Assembly: GCA_947499255.1 (NCBI GenBank)
Contig: CANMNF010000001.1
Span: 1,116,001 to 1,180,000, forward strand
Length of the DNA stretch: 64,000 bases
Origin: an uncultured Sphingomonadaceae bacterium
GTDB taxonomy: Bacteria > Pseudomonadota > Alphaproteobacteria > Sphingomonadales > Sphingomonadaceae
Direction: 5' to 3'
Positions 40,045 through 48,615 of this stretch are shown here, in pieces; within the stretch, counting starts at the first letter, position 1, and the number at the start of each line of letters is the position of its first letter. The translations under genes were made by a program, and so were the position numbers. The notes under the pieces are model-generated. The model was not told the DNA's origin. It made no database searches and saw nothing but the letters and a program-made list of their open reading frames with translations.

Positions 40045-41007
40045 ATGCCCGAGAACGACAGACCTGACGGCTCTCAAACAGGAGAGGCGGAGAGTAGCGG
40101 CTCGCATGAGCAGGGCAGCGGATTGTGGAAATCGATCCGTGGCCTGTTCGACTCCAATAGCGACACCTCGCTGCGCGCCCAGCTTGAAGAAGCGATTGAC
40201 GAGCATGAAGACGAAGCCGCCGCCAATGGCGAGGACGCCGACCATGTGCCCGATCCAGATGACCTGTCTGCGGTTGAAGTGACGATGGTCAAGAACCTGC
40301 TGCAATTCAGCGATCATGATGCCGATGATGTGGCGATTCCGCGTTCAGAGATCATCGCGATCCCTTCCAGCGCGACCTGGAAAGAAATGGTTGAGCTGTT
40401 TTCCGAACATGGCCATTCGCGCTTGCCGGTTTACCGTGATCAGCTCGATGAAGTGATCGGGATGATGCATATCAAGGACATCTTCCCCTTCCTTGCCAAT
40501 GGCGTGACACCGCCCGAAGATTGGACGGTATTGATGCGCCAGCCGATCTATGTCCCGCAATCGCGCGGGGCGCTGGATGTGTTGGCCGATATGCGCACAA
40601 GACGCACCCATTTGGCGATTGTGCTGGACGAGTTTTCAGGAACTGATGGCATCATTACCATCGAAGATCTGGTCGAAGAGATCATCGGTGAGATTGAAGA
40701 TGAACATGACGAACTGCCCGTTGATCCCTTGGTCGAAGTGGCTGAAGGTGTGTGGGACGCCGAAGCGCGCGCGGAATTGCGCGTTGTGGCTGAACGTGTG
40801 GGAGATGCGCGCCTTATGGAGATCGAGGAATCGGTAGATACGCTGGGCGGTGTTGCTTTCGTGCTGGCAGGCGAAGTGCCGCAGCCGGGCCGCGTGCTTG
40901 AACACCCCAGTGGCTGGACCATCGAAGTGATCGACGGGGATGAGACCCATGTGACACGGCTTAGGCTGCATAGCCCGACGGATGACAGCAAAGAGGCGGA
41001 GGAATAG
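40045..41007 (+). CDS. CBS-pair/CorC-HlyC domain protein
   Basis: This 320-residue protein has an acidic N-terminal region, then two CBS motifs (about 95-220; IPRSEIIAIPSSATWKEM, HSRLPVYRDQLDEVIGMMHIKD, LDEFSGTDGIITIEDLVEEI) and a C-terminal CorC/HlyC transporter-associated domain. It lacks a DUF21 membrane domain. Homologs (YbeX/CorC) affect magnesium/cobalt efflux and ribosome maturation. In many proteobacteria lnt would follow; here a LysR regulator does. Confidence 0.9.
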   Translation: MPENDRPDGSQTGEAESSGSHEQGSGLWKSIRGLFDSNSDTSLRAQLEEAIDEHEDEAAANGEDADHVPDPDDLSAVEVTMVKNLLQFSDHDADDVAIPRSEIIAIPSSATWKEMVELFSEHGHSRLPVYRDQLDEVIGMMHIKDIFPFLANGVTPPEDWTVLMRQPIYVPQSRGALDVLADMRTRRTHLAIVLDEFSGTDGIITIEDLVEEIIGEIEDEHDELPVDPLVEVAEGVWDAEARAELRVVAERVGDARLMEIEESVDTLGGVAFVLAGEVPQPGRVLEHPSGWTIEVIDGDETHVTRLRLHSPTDDSKEAEE

Positions 41008-41110
41008 CGGTTTCTACGAGCTTAATCCGACGATCGAATCACAGAATTTGCGGCAACAATGCTGCGCCGCACAGTAATATTGTGCATCGCACGCATAAAG
41101 TACTCGACAC

Positions 41111-41126
41111 GAGACAATATAGTCTC
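41111..41126. promoter_or_regulatory. Palindrome GAGACAATATAGTCTC upstream of the LysR gene
   Basis: GAGAC and GTCTC flank a central ATAT, making a 16-bp palindrome with only the two A-A positions unmatched, ending 14 bp before the LysR-type ATG. It is a candidate autoregulatory operator and overlaps an AT-rich TATAGT that could be a -10 element. Confidence 0.4.
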
Positions 41127-41140
41127 ATGATAAAGACACC

Positions 41141-42019
41141 ATGCGGCGCCTCCCTCCTCTCCGTGCGCTTGAAGCCTTTGTTCGCGTTGTCCGCCTGGGT
41201 TCTGCCAGGGCAGCGGCAGCGGAGCTTGGCTTGTCGCCTTCTGCATTATCGCGCCGCATCACCAATCTTGAAGAGTTCACCGGCAAAAAGCTGTTCTCAC
41301 GCACGGGCCAGGTGATGCGCCTGTCCATTGAAGGCCGCGCGTTTTACGATAACGTGACACCGCATCTGGAAGCGCTTGCAGACGCGGTGGAGGCGCAATC
41401 GGAAAATTTGCAGCTGTTGCGCCTGCGTCTTGGCGTCATGCCCTTATTTGGAACGCAGCGTCTTTTCCCACGCCTTTCAGAACTGCGCACGGCTTACCCG
41501 CGGCTGCATCTCGACATTGATACAGGCGCGCAGCTGGTGGACCGTGTTGGCGATACTTTGGACGCCGCGATCACATTGATGAGCGAACCTGATCCCTCCT
41601 TGCATGCGGTGCAGCTGGATCAAAACAAGCTGCACGCTATCGTCAATAAAGACCTGGCTGAACAAATCGGGCCTGTGCCTGATCGCGCCAAACTGGAAAA
41701 GCAGACCTTCCTTTTGCACACCGATATGCCGTTGAGCCTTAATGCGTGGCGTGAAGCGATTGGCCTGCCTGACATGCAACCCAATGCCGTTGATCATTAT
41801 GATTCAGGTCAGCTCATTTTGGAAGCTGCTGCGCAGGGGCTGGGCATCGCGACGATGCATAATGATCACCTCGCGCGTAACAATGATCCGCGGCTTGCCC
41901 GGTTGTTCGATGTGACGGTGGACAGCCCCTATTCCTATTGGTTCATCTGCCGCCCTGCAGACCTGGAAGCGCGGCCTGTGCGTATTTTTCATGATTGGGT
42001 GGTGAAAGCCGGTCTTTAA
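41141..42019 (+). CDS. LysR-type transcriptional regulator
   Basis: This 292-residue protein has the GcvA-subgroup helix-turn-helix (PPLRALEAFVRVVRLGSARAAAAELGLSPSALSRRITNLEEFTGKKLFSR) and a substrate-binding-type C-terminal domain (LRLGVMPLFGTQRLFPRLSELRTAYP). The effector and targets are unknown. Its 3' end overlaps the convergent lipase gene by 4 bp. A palindromic candidate operator lies just upstream. Confidence 0.85.
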   Translation: MRRLPPLRALEAFVRVVRLGSARAAAAELGLSPSALSRRITNLEEFTGKKLFSRTGQVMRLSIEGRAFYDNVTPHLEALADAVEAQSENLQLLRLRLGVMPLFGTQRLFPRLSELRTAYPRLHLDIDTGAQLVDRVGDTLDAAITLMSEPDPSLHAVQLDQNKLHAIVNKDLAEQIGPVPDRAKLEKQTFLLHTDMPLSLNAWREAIGLPDMQPNAVDHYDSGQLILEAAAQGLGIATMHNDHLARNNDPRLARLFDVTVDSPYSYWFICRPADLEARPVRIFHDWVVKAGL

Positions 42020-42921
42020 TTGTCTTGGCACAAGCGCATTATTACCGGGCCTGTTTCGCTTTGGCCGGGATGGGGCACCAGATTGCCTGCATCATCGCAA
42101 TATCGGTTAAGCTTGGGCGGTAGGACGCCGTTATCTTCGAGCAATCCATGTGCCACCGCATCTTGATAGGCCGCAATCCAGATCAGGCAATCGCCAAGCC
42201 GGCGCATCTTGTGATCTGCGAATGACGAATCGCCCGGATTGCAATCGAGGATAAAGCTATCTTGTCCGGGAAAGTTCTTGGCCCGGCGCAGCAATTGCAA
42301 AAACTCCCCCCGTTCCGATATTGCCATCCGATCACCTGCAGCAGGGTTCATCGTGTCGGAGAAATGCGGTGAGGAGTTGAAAATCCGCATCTTTACATCG
42401 CTGTTTCGCAATGAGACTTCCGCTGCAATCGCACCGCCAAGCGAGTGGCCCGTCACAGAAATCGGCACATCGGACCAGCCTGCATCGTCCAATTGATCGC
42501 GTACCTGGTGATAAAGCTGCACACCGCGTTCGCGTTGCAGCGTGCCGATATTGCCGTGCCACCAATCATCCCAGCTGCCAAATTCCGTCCCGCGAAAGGC
42601 CAGAATCACTTCGGTCAGCTGGCCGTTTTCCAGCCGATCAAACACCGCATAGGCAAACCCGTATTCATCATTGGGGACCAGGGCCCGCATCGCGATATCG
42701 GGATGCAGCACGGCGTATGTTTCATGATCAGGTTCATACGCGTTCTGGGAAAGCTGAGCATATTCATAGCTTTCCAACGCCATTTGCGTAGTGAAAGAGC
42801 ACCAGCCGCCCGGCTCACTATTACACGCGCTGCGGGCTTGCATCCCATCGGGGGAAACTGATGTGCAGGCGCCAAGGGCGCCTGCACACAATAAAGCCAG
42901 CCATTTACAGGTGCCAGCCAT
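42016..42921 (-). CDS. Lipase class 3-type lipoprotein
   Basis: This 301-residue protein starts at MAGTCKWLALLCAGALGAC, a lipoprotein signal with Cys at 19. The alpha/beta hydrolase core has the nucleophile elbow VTGHSLGGA (Ser about 160), strand EVILAFRGTEFGSWDDWWHGN, and a later HKMRRL histidine region. It resembles lipase_3 (triacylglycerol lipase/phospholipase) proteins. It would be anchored in the envelope. Its start is 10 bp after the cyclophilin stop, suggesting one transcript. Confidence 0.82.
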   Translation of the reverse strand: MAGTCKWLALLCAGALGACTSVSPDGMQARSACNSEPGGWCSFTTQMALESYEYAQLSQNAYEPDHETYAVLHPDIAMRALVPNDEYGFAYAVFDRLENGQLTEVILAFRGTEFGSWDDWWHGNIGTLQRERGVQLYHQVRDQLDDAGWSDVPISVTGHSLGGAIAAEVSLRNSDVKMRIFNSSPHFSDTMNPAAGDRMAISERGEFLQLLRRAKNFPGQDSFILDCNPGDSSFADHKMRRLGDCLIWIAAYQDAVAHGLLEDNGVLPPKLNRYCDDAGNLVPHPGQSETGPVIMRLCQDN

Positions 42922-42931
42922 TATTCGTTGC

Positions 42932-43396
42932 TTAGGCAACAGTTGCCTTGACGATTTTGCCCGGTGATGCGGGCGGTTCGCCTTTGGGCAACGCATCGAT
43001 CATGTCCATGCCATCTGTCACTTCGCCCCAAACCGTATATTGGCGATCGAGGAAACGCGCATCATCCAGACAGATAAAGAATTGCGAGTTTGCGCTGTTG
43101 GGATCTTGCGTACGCGCCATGGAGCATACGCCGCGTGAATGCGGGGCATCGCTGAATTCTGCGTTGATGTCTGCCTTGTCCGAACCGCCCATGCCGGTGC
43201 CGGTGGGATCGCCGCCTTGCGCCATGAAACCATCGATTACGCGGTGAAACACCACGCCATCATAAAACCCATCGCCCGCAAGCTCGGTAATACGCTCAAC
43301 GTGGCCGGGGGCCAGATCAGGACGCAGCTTGATCACGACATCCCCGCCTTTTCCATCTCCACAGTCGAGAGTGAATGTCAGTGTTTCAGCGGCCAT
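42932..43396 (-). CDS. Cyclophilin-type peptidyl-prolyl isomerase
   Basis: This 154-residue protein is a complete single-domain cyclophilin: GFYDGVVFHRVIDGFMAQGGDPTGTGMGG, GVCSMARTQDPNSANSQFFICL and YTVWGEVTDGMDMID. No signal peptide is visible, so it is probably the cytoplasmic form (PpiB-like). It precedes the lipase gene closely on the same strand. Confidence 0.93.
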   Translation of the reverse strand: MAAETLTFTLDCGDGKGGDVVIKLRPDLAPGHVERITELAGDGFYDGVVFHRVIDGFMAQGGDPTGTGMGGSDKADINAEFSDAPHSRGVCSMARTQDPNSANSQFFICLDDARFLDRQYTVWGEVTDGMDMIDALPKGEPPASPGKIVKATVA

Positions 43397-43499
43397 TATG
43401 GTATCTCCTAATAATCAGTCGTCGCCGATATAGGCGCATAGGCAAGAATGTCACCCGCCCGCTTGCTTTTACGCAGCGTTACAATAGACCTGCCCCTCG

Positions 43500-44915
43500 A
43501 TGGCTGAGACCGATCTTCAGGACCGCGACGTCGAAACGCTGCTGCGCGGCGAAGGCGAGCAGTTTGATGATGAAAACCGGCTCAAGGCGGAATTTGTCCG
43601 CGAAGTTCGCGATGCGCTCAATATCGAAGATACAGGCCGCGTCTATTCGCTGGTAGAGCCGCTGCACCCGGCAGATATTGCCGATTTGCTCGAACTGCTC
43701 GAACCTGATGAACGGCGCGATGCAGCCTCTGCCATCACCGATCTTATGTCGAGCGAGGTAATCGCGGAACTCAACGATTATGTCCGCGAAGTTATGGTTG
43801 AAGCGCTGCCCGCCGCTGCCGTCGCCGAAATTGCTGAGCAGTTGGACACAGATGACGCCGTCCAGCTGATCGAGGATTTGGACAAGCCTGATCAGCAGGC
43901 CGTTCTTGCAGAACTTGATCCCGAAGATCGCGCGGCTATCGAAACTGCTCTGGCCTATCCTGATGAGACCGCCGGACGGTTGATGCAGCGAGAGCTGGTG
44001 GCAGTGCCTGAGCATATGACGGTGGGCGATCTGATTGATTACACCCGCGATTCTGACCAGATGACGACGGAGTTTTGGGAAGTTTTCGTGGTTGATCACC
44101 GCCATCGGCCCGTCGGCACATGTCAGCTTTCATGGATCTTGCGCTCCCCGCGTAACATCGCTTTGACCGATGTGATGAAGCGCGAACAGACGCTCATCCC
44201 GGTTGATATGGATCAGGAAGAAGTGGCGCTAAGGTTCCAGAAATACGCGCTAATCTCGGCTGCGGTGGTGGATGAAGATGGCCGCTTGGTAGGCCAGATG
44301 ACGGTGGATGATATCGTCCATATCATCTCCGAAGAAGCCGGCGAAGATGCCTTGTTGATGAGCGGTGCGGGCGAAGGCGACATTAATGAGCCGATCCGCG
44401 ATGCCTATGCTGATCGCGTGCGCTGGCTGATCGCCAATCTGGGCACTGCGCTCATCGCCAGCTTTATCATCGCAGCGTTTGATAGCGCGATAAATCAATT
44501 GGTTGCGCTCGCCATACTGATGCCCATCGTGCCGTCTTTGGGCGGCAATGCAGGCACGCAAACTATGGCGGTGACAGTGCGCGCGATTGCCATGAACCAG
44601 CTCACCCGCGCCAATACCAAGCGCATGGTGTGGCGCGAATTTCGGGTGGCGATGTTGACCGGCGGGACGGTTGCGCTGATCATCGGCGCGGGCGTTGGCG
44701 CGATCTTCGGGCCGATGCTGGGCGGTGTGATTGCTGCTGCCATGATCATCAATATCGTCACCGCCAGTATCGCCGGTGTCGCGGTGCCCGTGCTGTTTGA
44801 ACGGTTGAAGCAAGACCCGGCGGTCGCCTCCAGCGTTTTTGTCACCATGATCACCGATTCAATGGGCTTTTTCGCCTTTCTTGGCCTTGCGGTGGCCTTC
44901 GGGCTGGTGGGCTAA
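43500..44915 (+). CDS. mgtE: Magnesium transporter MgtE
   Basis: This 471-residue protein has the MgtE layout: an acidic N-domain (LLELLEPDERRDAASAITDL), a CBS pair (about 145-265; VPEHMTVGDLIDYTRDS, AVVDEDGRLVGQMTVDDI), and five C-terminal membrane helices with LGGNAGTQTMAVTVRAIA, the pore-forming GNxGTQ region. The CBS domain gates Mg2+ entry. It is divergent from the cyclophilin-lipase pair. No Mg2+-sensing leader RNA was recognised. Confidence 0.94.
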   Translation: MAETDLQDRDVETLLRGEGEQFDDENRLKAEFVREVRDALNIEDTGRVYSLVEPLHPADIADLLELLEPDERRDAASAITDLMSSEVIAELNDYVREVMVEALPAAAVAEIAEQLDTDDAVQLIEDLDKPDQQAVLAELDPEDRAAIETALAYPDETAGRLMQRELVAVPEHMTVGDLIDYTRDSDQMTTEFWEVFVVDHRHRPVGTCQLSWILRSPRNIALTDVMKREQTLIPVDMDQEEVALRFQKYALISAAVVDEDGRLVGQMTVDDIVHIISEEAGEDALLMSGAGEGDINEPIRDAYADRVRWLIANLGTALIASFIIAAFDSAINQLVALAILMPIVPSLGGNAGTQTMAVTVRAIAMNQLTRANTKRMVWREFRVAMLTGGTVALIIGAGVGAIFGPMLGGVIAAAMIINIVTASIAGVAVPVLFERLKQDPAVASSVFVTMITDSMGFFAFLGLAVAFGLVG

Positions 44916-44963
44916 CCTTTCGGCGGGGTTGAGGCTTGCGCCAAGGCGCTTATCTTGTGCCCC

Positions 44964-45356
44964 ATGCCGCTGCATATGACCAAGATTGCCTTTGGCGCAA
45001 AAAGCTATGCCGACCTTGCCGGATGGTATGAGGATCGCGATGGCATCGCGCTGACCACGCGCTATCGCCCGAAACGCTATGCAGAGCTGGTGGGCGGATC
45101 CCTTTATTGGATTTTACAGCACGCAATGGTGGCGCGCAGCGAGATTTTGGAATTTCGCGAAACCACAGACGGGCGCTGGAACATCCTGCTCGAACCCAAG
45201 CTGATCCGCGTGCATCCCAAAGCCAAACGCGCGCATCAAGGCTGGCGGTATTTAACCCAAGGCAAAGCGCCCAAGGACCTTGCTCCCGGAGAGCTTGCCG
45301 GTGACGCAATGCCCGGGCGCATGGTGCGCGAATTGTCGAAATTGGGACTGGTTTAA
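44964..45356 (+). CDS. DUF1489-family protein
   Basis: This 130-residue protein starts at MPLHMTKIAFGAKSYADL, with ATG at 44964. It matches the alphaproteobacterial DUF1489 family (ALTTRYRPKRYAELVGGSLYWILQHAMVARSEIL, GWRYL....AP.DL). No function is established. It is same-strand downstream of mgtE and overlaps the convergent dsbA-like gene by 4 bp. Confidence 0.82.
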   Translation: MPLHMTKIAFGAKSYADLAGWYEDRDGIALTTRYRPKRYAELVGGSLYWILQHAMVARSEILEFRETTDGRWNILLEPKLIRVHPKAKRAHQGWRYLTQGKAPKDLAPGELAGDAMPGRMVRELSKLGLV

Positions 45357-46027
45357 GCCGTTTCGGATTCGGCCGCGATCTGTTTTAGGATTTTCGCAAA
45401 TTGTTCGGGGCGTTGGCCGCCGGGAATGCCGTATTTGCCGTTGATCACGAATGTCGGGACGGATGTAACGCCCATCTGCTGGCCGCGCTGCAATTCAACG
45501 TTCACAGCTTCCTCCAGCGCTGGGTCCGCCAACGCTTCTTTCGCTGCTGCGCGGTCCAACCCGGCGGTGTCAGCGATATCGAGAAGCTCATCATCATCGG
45601 AGATATTGCGCTGCTCCTGAAAGTTTGCACGGAACAACGCATCGCTCAAGATGCACTGCTTTTCAGCGCCAGCTGAATCCAAGGCCCAGCGGAGCAATTT
45701 GTGCGCGGTGAAGGTGTTCCAGATCATGCCCTTGCCTTCAGGATCTTCGTCCCAAGGAATGACAAAACCAACTTCGCGTCCTGCGCGAACCACGTTCTCG
45801 CGCGCTGGTGCAAATTGCGCGAAAGGTTTTCCTGATTTCAACGCGAAATTTTCACGCATGGTGCGGCCTTCTGGCGGCACGTCAGGGCTGAGCTGAAAAG
45901 GCTTCCACTTGACTGTCGCTTCAACATCATCGCCAAGCAATTCAAGCGCTTCTTGCAGGCCTGCATGGCCAATGGGGCACCACGGGCACACCACGTCTGA
46001 CCATATGGCGATATCCAGTTTGCTCAT
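45353..46027 (-). CDS. DsbA-family oxidoreductase (FrnE-like)
   Basis: This 224-residue thioredoxin-fold protein has the active site CPWCPIG at about 15-18 and late cis-Pro VTSVPTFVINGKYGIPGGQRPE. It has no signal peptide, so it is the cytoplasmic FrnE/2-hydroxychromene-2-carboxylate-isomerase-like branch. FrnE proteins reduce or isomerise disulfides under oxidative stress. Its ATG overlaps the nudC stop by 4 bp (ATGA), so it is translationally coupled. Confidence 0.88.
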   Translation of the reverse strand: MSKLDIAIWSDVVCPWCPIGHAGLQEALELLGDDVEATVKWKPFQLSPDVPPEGRTMRENFALKSGKPFAQFAPARENVVRAGREVGFVIPWDEDPEGKGMIWNTFTAHKLLRWALDSAGAEKQCILSDALFRANFQEQRNISDDDELLDIADTAGLDRAAAKEALADPALEEAVNVELQRGQQMGVTSVPTFVINGKYGIPGGQRPEQFAKILKQIAAESETA

Positions 46028-46914
46028 GTCTTGTGCTCCAACCACCATGCTATCAAATGCGCTGCGATGGCGAAGCTGAGAGGGGGCTGAAAGCCATCCA
46101 CGCCTTCCCCATCGCGCACCGCATCGGCGATTTCCTTGCGGGTGAACCACCTTGCCTCGGCGATCTCGGTTTCGTCGATGGTCAATTCGCGGCTCTTCGC
46201 ATAGCAATGACAACCGATCATCAGCTGGGAGGGAAACGGCCATGGCTGGCTGGCGATATAGGTCACATCGCGGACCATCACGCCGACTTCTTCCAACACT
46301 TCGCGCGCTACGGCGTGTTCAATCGTTTCGCCCGGCTCCACAAATCCGGCGAGCGCTGAAAACAGTTTGGGCGGGAAATTGAGGCCGCGCCCCAGCAGCA
46401 AATCGCCATCATGTTCCACCAGCATAATCGCCACCGGATCAACTCGCGGAAAATGCTGCGCGCTGCATGTCTCATCCGTGCAGCCGCGTTGCCAACCGCC
46501 TTTCGCAATCTCTGTTGGCGCACCGCAATGGCTACAAAACCGATGCCGTGCATGCCAATCAACAAGCGAGCGCGCCGCGCCGTAAATCGCCAGTTCCTGT
46601 GGAAGCATCCGCGATAACGCTTCCCGGCTGGCGCGTTGTTCAAATGCCGGGCGATTGTCACCTGTTTGCGGTGGAATGGCAAAGCGCGGGGAGCCATCCT
46701 GAAGGCCAAGGAAGACCATCTCTTGCCCGGCCATCTCCACATCCAAGGGCTGCCAAACAAGGCGTTCATCCACCAGTTCAGGGGCCAAGCCATCAAGCGT
46801 CAGCACCTTTGCATCCGCGCGCGCCTGCATCTGCGTCAAACGCGCAGGATCAGCCCGCACATGATCAGCCCGGTCCAGTCCCGGGACAACAAACGCCATC
46901 TTTGTATCGATCAT
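46024..46914 (-). CDS. nudC: NADH pyrophosphatase (NudC)
   Basis: This 296-residue protein has a zinc ribbon (FCSHCGAPTEIAKGGWQRGCTDETC) and Nudix box GFVEPGETIEHAVAREVLEEVGV followed by the NudC-specific SQPWPFPSQLM. It hydrolyses NAD(H) and removes NAD caps from RNA. It is coupled by 4-bp overlaps both upstream (serine hydrolase) and downstream (dsbA-like), making a tight three-gene unit. Confidence 0.94.
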   Translation of the reverse strand: MIDTKMAFVVPGLDRADHVRADPARLTQMQARADAKVLTLDGLAPELVDERLVWQPLDVEMAGQEMVFLGLQDGSPRFAIPPQTGDNRPAFEQRASREALSRMLPQELAIYGAARSLVDWHARHRFCSHCGAPTEIAKGGWQRGCTDETCSAQHFPRVDPVAIMLVEHDGDLLLGRGLNFPPKLFSALAGFVEPGETIEHAVAREVLEEVGVMVRDVTYIASQPWPFPSQLMIGCHCYAKSRELTIDETEIAEARWFTRKEIADAVRDGEGVDGFQPPLSFAIAAHLIAWWLEHKT

Positions 46915-48272
46915 TGCGCGCGCATCGCCGCCACATCTTGCGCAACCGTGCGCGGGAAAGATTCCCACAATCCGTAAAGACTGCCGGGCATATGCTGCAC
47001 CATCAGATTAAGCCGCAACCCAAGCGCCAAATTGACCATGCCCACGGTGCCCGCCGCTCCGCTCCATCCGAACAATCCGGCATTTTGCGTCCCTTGCAAG
47101 CCGACCAGGCCGCCTGCCCCATAGCCAAATTCGCCAGAGCGAAATTCTCCGCCTGGAACCAGCGTATCGGGCATCAGATCAGATGTGCCCAACAACACCG
47201 CCCGCTCGCTCATCACGCGGCGTCCATCGATCACGCCAAATCCCGCCAGCATTTGCAGGAAACGGTCATAATCGCGGGCGGTGGAGACAAGACCCGCGCC
47301 GCCAAAGGGAAAGGCAGGCTGATCCAGATAGACAGAGCTTTCAGGCAGATCGAGCGGGAATGGAATGTCAGTCCGGAAGAAGTAATTTGCCACTAAGCGT
47401 TCGGCGTCTTTGGCTGCGACATGGAAGCTGGTGCTGTCCATGCCGCATGGATCAAAAATACGCTGCTGCAAAAACGCATCAAAGGCCTGCCCGCTGACCA
47501 CTTCGATAATGCGGCCCAGCAAATCGAGCGAGACCGAATAGGTCCAACGCTCCCCCGGCTGCACGACAAGCGGCAATTGCGCCAGATTATCGGCAAATTC
47601 AGCCAGGCTAGGCGCAGCTTCGCCACCGAAGATCGATTGTGCGAAAGGCAAATCTGTTACCACGCCTGGGACAATACCTGCATCACTATACAAATCGCGA
47701 ATGGGGCCTTGCTGCACGATGGAATAGCCCAGCCCCGCTGTATGGGTGAGCAAATGGCGAATGGTGATGGGGCGCTTGGCAGGCTCCAGATTGTCGGGCG
47801 AAATTGCGCCGTCATATTCCACCTGCACCTGCATTTTGGCAAAAGCGGGCAGGATGTCGGCAATCGGCTGATCCAGCGCGATCAGCCCTTCATCAATACA
47901 GATCATCGCCGCCATGCCGGTGATCGGCTTGGTCATGGAATAGATGCGGTAAATTGTATCGGGCCCCACTGCGCCCCCGCCAGTATAGTTCCTGTGCCCT
48001 TTGGCGATCACATGCGGCGCGTCCTGCCCCCACCCCAAAGTCGCGATCATATTGGGCAGCTTGCCCGAACCGACAAAGTCATCCACCATTGCCGACACGC
48101 CGGGCCATTGGCGCATCGGATCACGCGCATCTGCCAAAGCGGGAACAGGCAGGCCAGCAGCGAAAGCTCCTGCCCCCAATGCTCCTGCCCCAAGCGCTCC
48201 TGCCCCAAATCCAACACCCCGCCGCAGCAATTGACGGCGAGAAAGACTGAAAGCTGATTGGTCATTGCGCAT
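46911..48272 (-). CDS. Tat-exported serine hydrolase (class C beta-lactamase-like)
   Basis: This 453-residue protein has a Tat signal (SRRQLLRRG) followed by a GAGAL-GAGAL-GAGAF run. The beta-lactamase/transpeptidase-like domain has catalytic SMTK at about 112-115, a YS tyrosine motif in RWTYSVSLDLLG, and a C-terminal GWSGAAGT in the KTG position. Family members are esterases, D-aminopeptidases or penicillin-recognising enzymes; true beta-lactamase activity cannot be assumed. It is first in a unit with nudC and frnE-like dsbA. Confidence 0.87.
   Translation of the reverse strand: MRNDQSAFSLSRRQLLRRGVGFGAGALGAGALGAGAFAAGLPVPALADARDPMRQWPGVSAMVDDFVGSGKLPNMIATLGWGQDAPHVIAKGHRNYTGGGAVGPDTIYRIYSMTKPITGMAAMICIDEGLIALDQPIADILPAFAKMQVQVEYDGAISPDNLEPAKRPITIRHLLTHTAGLGYSIVQQGPIRDLYSDAGIVPGVVTDLPFAQSIFGGEAAPSLAEFADNLAQLPLVVQPGERWTYSVSLDLLGRIIEVVSGQAFDAFLQQRIFDPCGMDSTSFHVAAKDAERLVANYFFRTDIPFPLDLPESSVYLDQPAFPFGGAGLVSTARDYDRFLQMLAGFGVIDGRRVMSERAVLLGTSDLMPDTLVPGGEFRSGEFGYGAGGLVGLQGTQNAGLFGWSGAAGTVGMVNLALGLRLNLMVQHMPGSLYGLWESFPRTVAQDVAAMRAQ
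48166..48210. repeat. Three 15-bp repeats in the Tat signal region
   Basis: GCTCCTGCCCCCAAT, GCTCCTGCCCCAAGC and GCTCCTGCCCCAAAT occur in tandem (period 15). They encode the repeated GAGAL/GAGAL/GAGAF of the serine-hydrolase Tat signal, lengthening its hydrophobic segment without breaking frame. Confidence 0.8.
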
Positions 48273-48379
48273 GGCAAGCTATGTCGCAGACTTGCCTGAC
48301 CGGAGCAAGACAGCCTGAGTACTGGGTAAACCCGCGATGTAATCTTGATTTGCTCGCGTGTCTTATCTATATAATACAC

Positions 48380-48601
48380 ATGCTCAATATACTTGCTATT
48401 CTTACAGGGCTTGTGTCCCTTATCATCGTTATCCCGGCGCAAATCCCGCTTTTGGGCTGGGCCAATTGGTTTGCCTTGCCTCTGATTGTGATCGGTATTG
48501 TGATAGGGCAGCTTTCCAGCAGCAATGCCGGGCGCAATTTCTGCCTTGTAGTGTTTTTGATCGCGGTGGTGCGGCTATCGCTGGGTGGCGGCGTCCTGTA
48601 A
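48380..48601 (+). CDS. Small membrane protein, unknown function
   Basis: This 73-residue protein starts at MLNILAILTGLVSLIIVIPAQIPLLGWANW and is almost wholly hydrophobic, with about three membrane helices. No family is certain. It is divergent from the serine hydrolase and converges on mutY with 14 bp between stops. The ribosome binding site is weak. The length and coding quality are reasonable for a real gene. Confidence 0.55.
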   Translation: MLNILAILTGLVSLIIVIPAQIPLLGWANWFALPLIVIGIVIGQLSSSNAGRNFCLVVFLIAVVRLSLGGGVL

Positions 48602-48615
48602 GCGGAGATCAGTCT

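Noticed and set aside
46911-48272. True class C beta-lactamase (resistance gene)
   Set aside because: The SXXK family includes many esterases and peptidases, the usual AmpC KTG motif is not clear, and there is no ampR neighbour.
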